A stretch of 64,000 bases of DNA from Protula sp. h YS-2021 (lineage: Eukaryota > Annelida > Polychaeta > Sabellida > Serpulidae), in the NCBI GenBank assembly GCA_949752745.1, contig OX457025.1:47543601-47607600 (forward strand). The letters are read 5' to 3'. The translations under genes were made by a program, and so were the position numbers. The notes under the pieces were generated by a model. The model saw only the letters and a list, made by a program, of their open reading frames with translations. It searched no databases and was not told the DNA's origin. Shown here piece after piece: positions 59,560-64,000 of this stretch; position 1 is the first letter of the stretch; every line of letters begins with the position of its first letter.

Positions 59560-60360
59560 GTCCTGTGATGATGGCCTCTTGGCCGGGTTCGCTTGGCTGC
59601 TGTCCTCATGGCCAGGGTCCACTTGGCTACTGTCCTCATGGCCGGGGTCCACTTGGCTGCTGTCCTCATGGCCGGGTTCGCTTGGCTGCTGTCCTCATGC
59701 CCGGGGTCCGCTTGGCTGCTGTCCTCATGGCCGGGGTCCGCTTGGCTGCTGTCCTCATGGCCGGGGTCCGCTTGGCTGCTGTCCTCATGGCCGGGTTCGC
59801 TTGGCTGCTGTCCTCATGGCCGGGGTCCGCTTGGCTGCTGTCCTCACGGCCGGGGTCCTCTTGGTTGGTGTCCGCTGGATCTCTTCTAAAACAAACTTAA
59901 ACAGAAACGGAAAGTGATTAATAGGGAAAGTACATCATATTTTAATGTACATTAATATACAATAAAAAAAAAAGTACGTGAATATTGACGTATTCCGAAA
60001 ATGATGAAAAACGACTTAGCAGTGATGGTATCCGCTTGGCTGATGTCCGCATGGCCGGGGTCCGCTTGGCTGTCATCCGCTTGACTGCTGCCCTCATGGG
60101 CGGGATCCGCTTGGCTGCTGTCCTCATCGCAGGGTTCCGCTTGGCTGCTGTCCTCATGGCCGGGGTCCGCTACGCTGCTGTCCTCATGGCCGGGTTCGCT
60201 TGGCTGCTGTCCTCATGGCCGGGGTCCACTTGGCTGTTGTCCTCATCGCTGGAGTCCGCTTGGCTGCTGTCCTCATGGATGAGATCCGCTTGGTTGGGAA
60301 CCACTTCGTTGCTGTCGTCTTAGCTTGGGTCCGCTTTGTGTCCTCTTGGCTTGCAGCTTG
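59560..60360. repeat. 29/30-bp minisatellite blocks, unit 3
   Basis: Two blocks (about 59,570-59,870 and 60,030-60,360) nearly identical to unit 2, including repeat number. Confidence 0.92.
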
Positions 60361-62429
60361 GGAAGCTATCACAACAAAACGAGTGCCGTTATTCCAAGAT
60401 TAAAAAAATAAAGACGCTTTGGAAATGTTTATGTAATCGGCAGTATCGCACAGATATTCACTACACATCGTTACAAACTGTCTTACGTGAACGTCAAAGT
60501 GAAGCTTTTCTGTGAATTTGATACGCTGCAGGTACAATTACTTAGAGAGTTCTGCATAGTAAATTTACTCCGAGTTCTTACACGTTGGCTGCACAGTCCA
60601 AATAACTTGGATACCACATAATTCATGTGTCCAGCGGTACACTTCTTTCTTGCCATACTATGGTAGCGAAGAAATTGCAAGTTGTACCTGTGTCATAAAA
60701 AATGAAATAAATCATAATACATGGGATCACTGATATCCGAAGTTTGGAAATTGAAAAGTGGGAATGAAAACTGCTTTGATTCTGGACACAAACAGAAGTC
60801 AACCAATCATTTTTTGTCACAGTGGAGAGGTGGTGTTACTTGAAGGGGCAAGCGAGCGTAAATGTCAATGTATATAAAACGAAAATTCCTTACCTGTTGA
60901 CAGCACTGGCCCAACAAGTCCCACCCGCCTCACTACCCCATCTTTGCTGCTGTGTATGGGGTCCTCTTCTGCTTGTCTACGAGAGGAACAGAAAATACAT
61001 GCTTCACTTACTACAAATACAAGACAATTTTTCGATTAATGATTCGTGTTAATTTCCATTCAATTTTCCATGTTCTGTTGATTTTCATTTAAAACATATA
61101 GATATATAAATATATTTTCCAAAAAAAAAAAAAAAAAAAGCTCCCCCCCCCCCCCCCACCTGATTATTATGCTTTACTGTATGTCTATAATCCAAATAGG
61201 GGGCTTAACTCTTTTTTTGACAGTATATGTTTATTTTAGCGCTGTTGTACTTCTACAAAAAATCATAGATGATGTAGATATCAAATTATTCATGCACAAG
61301 CAGAGAGATTCTTACATTTTGGCCGCGCTGTCCCACTGCCTGGAACACATGGTCAGTGACGTCACATACCAAACATCACGAGTGAAGTCGTATCTCTGCT
61401 TCTACATGAGGATAAAACAAATTCTAGTGGAAGTGACTGATGCAGATTTCAAATTTAATCATACTGTGCTAGCTGTTTTCGTTTGCTTTTTAACATCCAA
61501 AAAGTAATTAAATATGATTTATATACTCTCTGTCCTAGTTATAAACTGCTTCGCTACCAAAGAAAAGCTGGTGTACTTCAACATTGCTACTCATTACTTC
61601 TTTAATTTTAAAAGCTTACTAACTAGACCTGTGATATTTAGGTTCCCGTTTCCATATTCACTACAAATTTCAAGCAGGTTTTCATCTTTTTTTTTCAGAA
61701 GAAAAATGATTTAATTACCTATTTCTCTTGCTTAGAACCCTAACTGAATAAAAGCGCCTTTCAATTGAAGCCATAAATTTGTTATCTAATTTAAATATTA
61801 AAAACTCACTCTTTAGAACGTCAGGCTTCACCATTTTCCGCATCTTCGTCAGCATTGAGACGTCTCTCTTGAATCTGTCAACGAAATAAGTTATATTTAC
61901 AGTTGATGTTATAAAGTATCTTTGTATTATGGGTTCCTATATTTCACAATTGTACATATTAAAGTAAACCAATTATGCATTACTGAAATCTTCAGTGACA
62001 GCCTTTGTAACAAAAATATTAAATTCTCCTTTTCAGTAAATGTGAACTCTCAAAAAAAAAATCTAAAAATAATCCTCACTCTTCTTAGACGTCAGCAGGT
62101 GAAAGCATTCATGCTATGCCGGCTGCAGCTTGTTGAAGGCTATCACAAAAACAAAAAATTTCCTTTGGTTTCAAGTTGTCTGCATTGATGGCATTTTTTA
62201 AAAGTTCATAGTATTTCATCAAACATCTTTGATTTTCTTTCAAATGTGTTCAAATTTTGTTCATCACCTTCAAGAAAATTCTTGTAAAACGGTCATTATT
62301 AATAGCAAAATCTTCTCAGTGAGCTATTTTATGCCGTTTCGTTCAATGTTCAGCGTATGTTCAACTGTAGAAAGATCTTACCTGTTGAATGCATCCTTCT
62401 TTATCCTTTGTCCTGTGGCTTGCTGTCCT

Positions 62430-63260
62430 GTGATGATGTTTTCTTGGCCGGGATCGCTTGGCTGCTGTCCTCATGCCCGGGGTCCACTTGGCTACTGTCC
62501 TCATGGCCAGGGTCCACTTGGCTGCTGTCATCATGGCCGGGTTCGCTTGGCTGCTGTCCTCATGCCCGGGGTCCACTTGGCTGCTGTCCTTTTGGCCGGG
62601 GACCACTTGGCTGCTGTCCTCATGGCCGGGGTCCACTTGGCTGCTGTCCTCATGGCCGGGGTCCGCTTGGCTGCTGCCCTCATGGCCGGGGTCCGCTTGG
62701 CTGCTGTCCTCATGGCCGGGGTCCGCTTGGCTGCTGTCCTCATGGCCGGGGTCCTCTTGGTTGGTGTCCGCTGGATCTCTTCTAAAACAAACTTAAACAG
62801 AAACGGAAAGTGATTAATAGGCAAAGTACATCATATTTTAACATACATTAATATACAATAAAAAAAAAAGTACGTGAATATTGACGTATTCCGAAAATGA
62901 TAAAAAACGACTTAGCAGTTCTGGTATCCGCTTGGCTGCTGTCCTCATGGCCGGTGTCCACTTGGCTGTCATCCGCTTGACTGCTGCCCTCATGGGCGGG
63001 ATCCGCTTGGCTGCTGTCCTCATCGCAGGGTTCCGCTTGGCTGCTGTCCTCATGGCCGGGGTCCGCTTCGCTGCTGTCCTCATGGCCGGGTTCGCTTGGC
63101 TGCTGTCCTCATGGCCGGGGTCCACTTGGCTGTTGTCCTCATCGCTGGAGTCCGCTTGGCTGCTGTCCTCATGGATGAGATCCGCTTGGTTGGGAACCAC
63201 TTCGTTGCTGTCGTCTTAGCTTGGGTCCGCTTTGTGTCCTCTTGGCTTGCAGCTTGGGAA
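62430..63260. repeat. 29/30-bp minisatellite blocks, unit 4
   Basis: Two blocks (about 62,440-62,760 and 62,930-63,260). The first differs from units 2 and 3 in its variant order (for example CATGCCCGGGG and CTTTTGGCCGGGG units). Confidence 0.92.
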
Positions 63261-64000
63261 GCTATCACAACAAAACGAGTGCCGTTATTCCAAGATTAAA
63301 AAATAAAGACGCTTTGGAAATGTTTATGTAATCGGCAGTATCGCACAGATATTCACTACACATCGTTACAAAATGTCTTATGTGAACGTCAAAGTGAAGC
63401 TTTTCTGTGAATTGATACGCTGCAGGTACAATTACTTAGAGAGTTCTGCATAGTAAATTTACTCCGAGTTCTTACGCGTTGGCTGCACAGTCCAAATGAC
63501 TGGGACACCGCATAATTCATGTGTCCAGCGGTACACTTCTTTCTTGCCATACTATGGTAGCGAAGAAATTGGAAGTTGTACCTGTGTCATAAAAAATGAA
63601 ATAAATCATAATACATGGGATCACTGATGTCCGAAGTTTGGAAATTGAAAAGTGGGAATGAAAACTGCTTTGATTCTGGACACGAAAAGGATAAGTCAAC
63701 CAATCATTTTTTGTCACAGTGGAGAGGTGGTGTTACTTGAAGGGGCAAGCGAGCGTAAATGTCAATGTATTCAAAACGAAAATTCCTTACTTGTTGACAG
63801 CACGTCCCCAACAAGTCCCACCCGCCTCACTACCCCATCTTTGTTGCTGCGTGTGGGGTCCTCTTCTGCTTGTCTACGAGAGGAACAGAAAATACATGCT
63901 TCACTTACTACAAATACAAGCCATTTTTCCATTTATATGACCCATGCTAAATTTCAGCCAATTTTCCATGTTGTGTTAATTTTCATTTTAAAAGGTAGAT

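Larger units (their letters stand above)
49796..64000. repeat. Macrosatellite B: units of about 2.86 kb, five copies (last partial)
   Basis: Landmark GTTTGGAAA(T/C)T(G/A)AAA at 49796, 55023, 57883, 60742 and 63636 (periods 5227, 2860, 2859, 2894). The first unit is longer because it carries the inserted element at 51,182-52,362 and expanded minisatellite blocks. Units 2 and 3 are nearly identical; the first is clearly older. Each unit contains a poly-A/poly-C patch, several conserved minus-strand splice-like sites and two minisatellite blocks. The short open frames repeated in every unit (for example the 76-codon plus-strand frame at 55,106, 57,963 and 60,822) show no known domain. Confidence 0.93.

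Noticed and set aside
52628..63219. MAGVHLAAVL-type plus-strand proteins and DPGHEDSSQ/PAMRTAAK-type minus-strand proteins
   Set aside because: A 30-base repeat keeps several frames open by itself. The 29-base variants switch frame and lead to stops, so no single consistent protein is encoded.

Overview
The window looks like nuclear DNA of an invertebrate animal, probably marine; I cannot name the species. It is AT-rich and repeat-dense. The recognisable host genes are intron-split, and a block of virus-type genes lies at the left edge. Most of the window is mobile-element debris, tandem repeats and two macrosatellites, not genes.

Region 1 (1 to about 8,300) is part of an endogenous adintovirus / Maverick-Polinton. 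The plus strand carries a packed capsid block: penton-like minor capsid (cut by the window edge), pVI/pX-like core protein, double-jelly-roll major capsid and adenain-like protease. Facing it on the minus strand are five small ORFs and a protein-primed family B DNA polymerase. The polymerase is interrupted by one in-frame TAG between its palm motifs A and B. Four of the small ORFs share a PC4-like (ssDNA-binding) C-terminal signature, which I consider the most interesting point in the window. Integrase and packaging ATPase are not present and may lie left of the window.

Region 2 (8.3-15 kb) holds a G-rich 43-bp minisatellite, diverged dispersed repeats, two related MITE-like elements, a tRNA-Pro-like sequence and an internally deleted Tc1 element next to a (TA)n tract.

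Region 3 (15-24.2 kb) is a four-copy, 2.2-kb higher-order repeat. Each copy is itself built of nested tandem repeats. Its right end stops about 40 bp from the splice donor of a multicopper-oxidase exon (minus strand, 24.3-26.1 kb).

Region 4 (26-49.7 kb) contains a 1.55-kb tandem duplication, a dead Tc1 transposase, several minisatellites, a non-LTR reverse-transcriptase remnant and a small TA-flanked MITE. It also has two exons of a PIN4-type parvulin whose splice donor looks mutated, a pogo/Tigger-like element with 25-bp terminal inverted repeats, and diverged arrays related in design to Region 3.

Region 5 (49.8-64 kb) is a second macrosatellite of about 2.86 kb per unit containing 29/30-bp minisatellites. 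The first unit carries a long-TIR element flanked by a perfect 9-bp target duplication; the later units provide the empty site.

All functional calls come from reading motifs by eye; no search was run.
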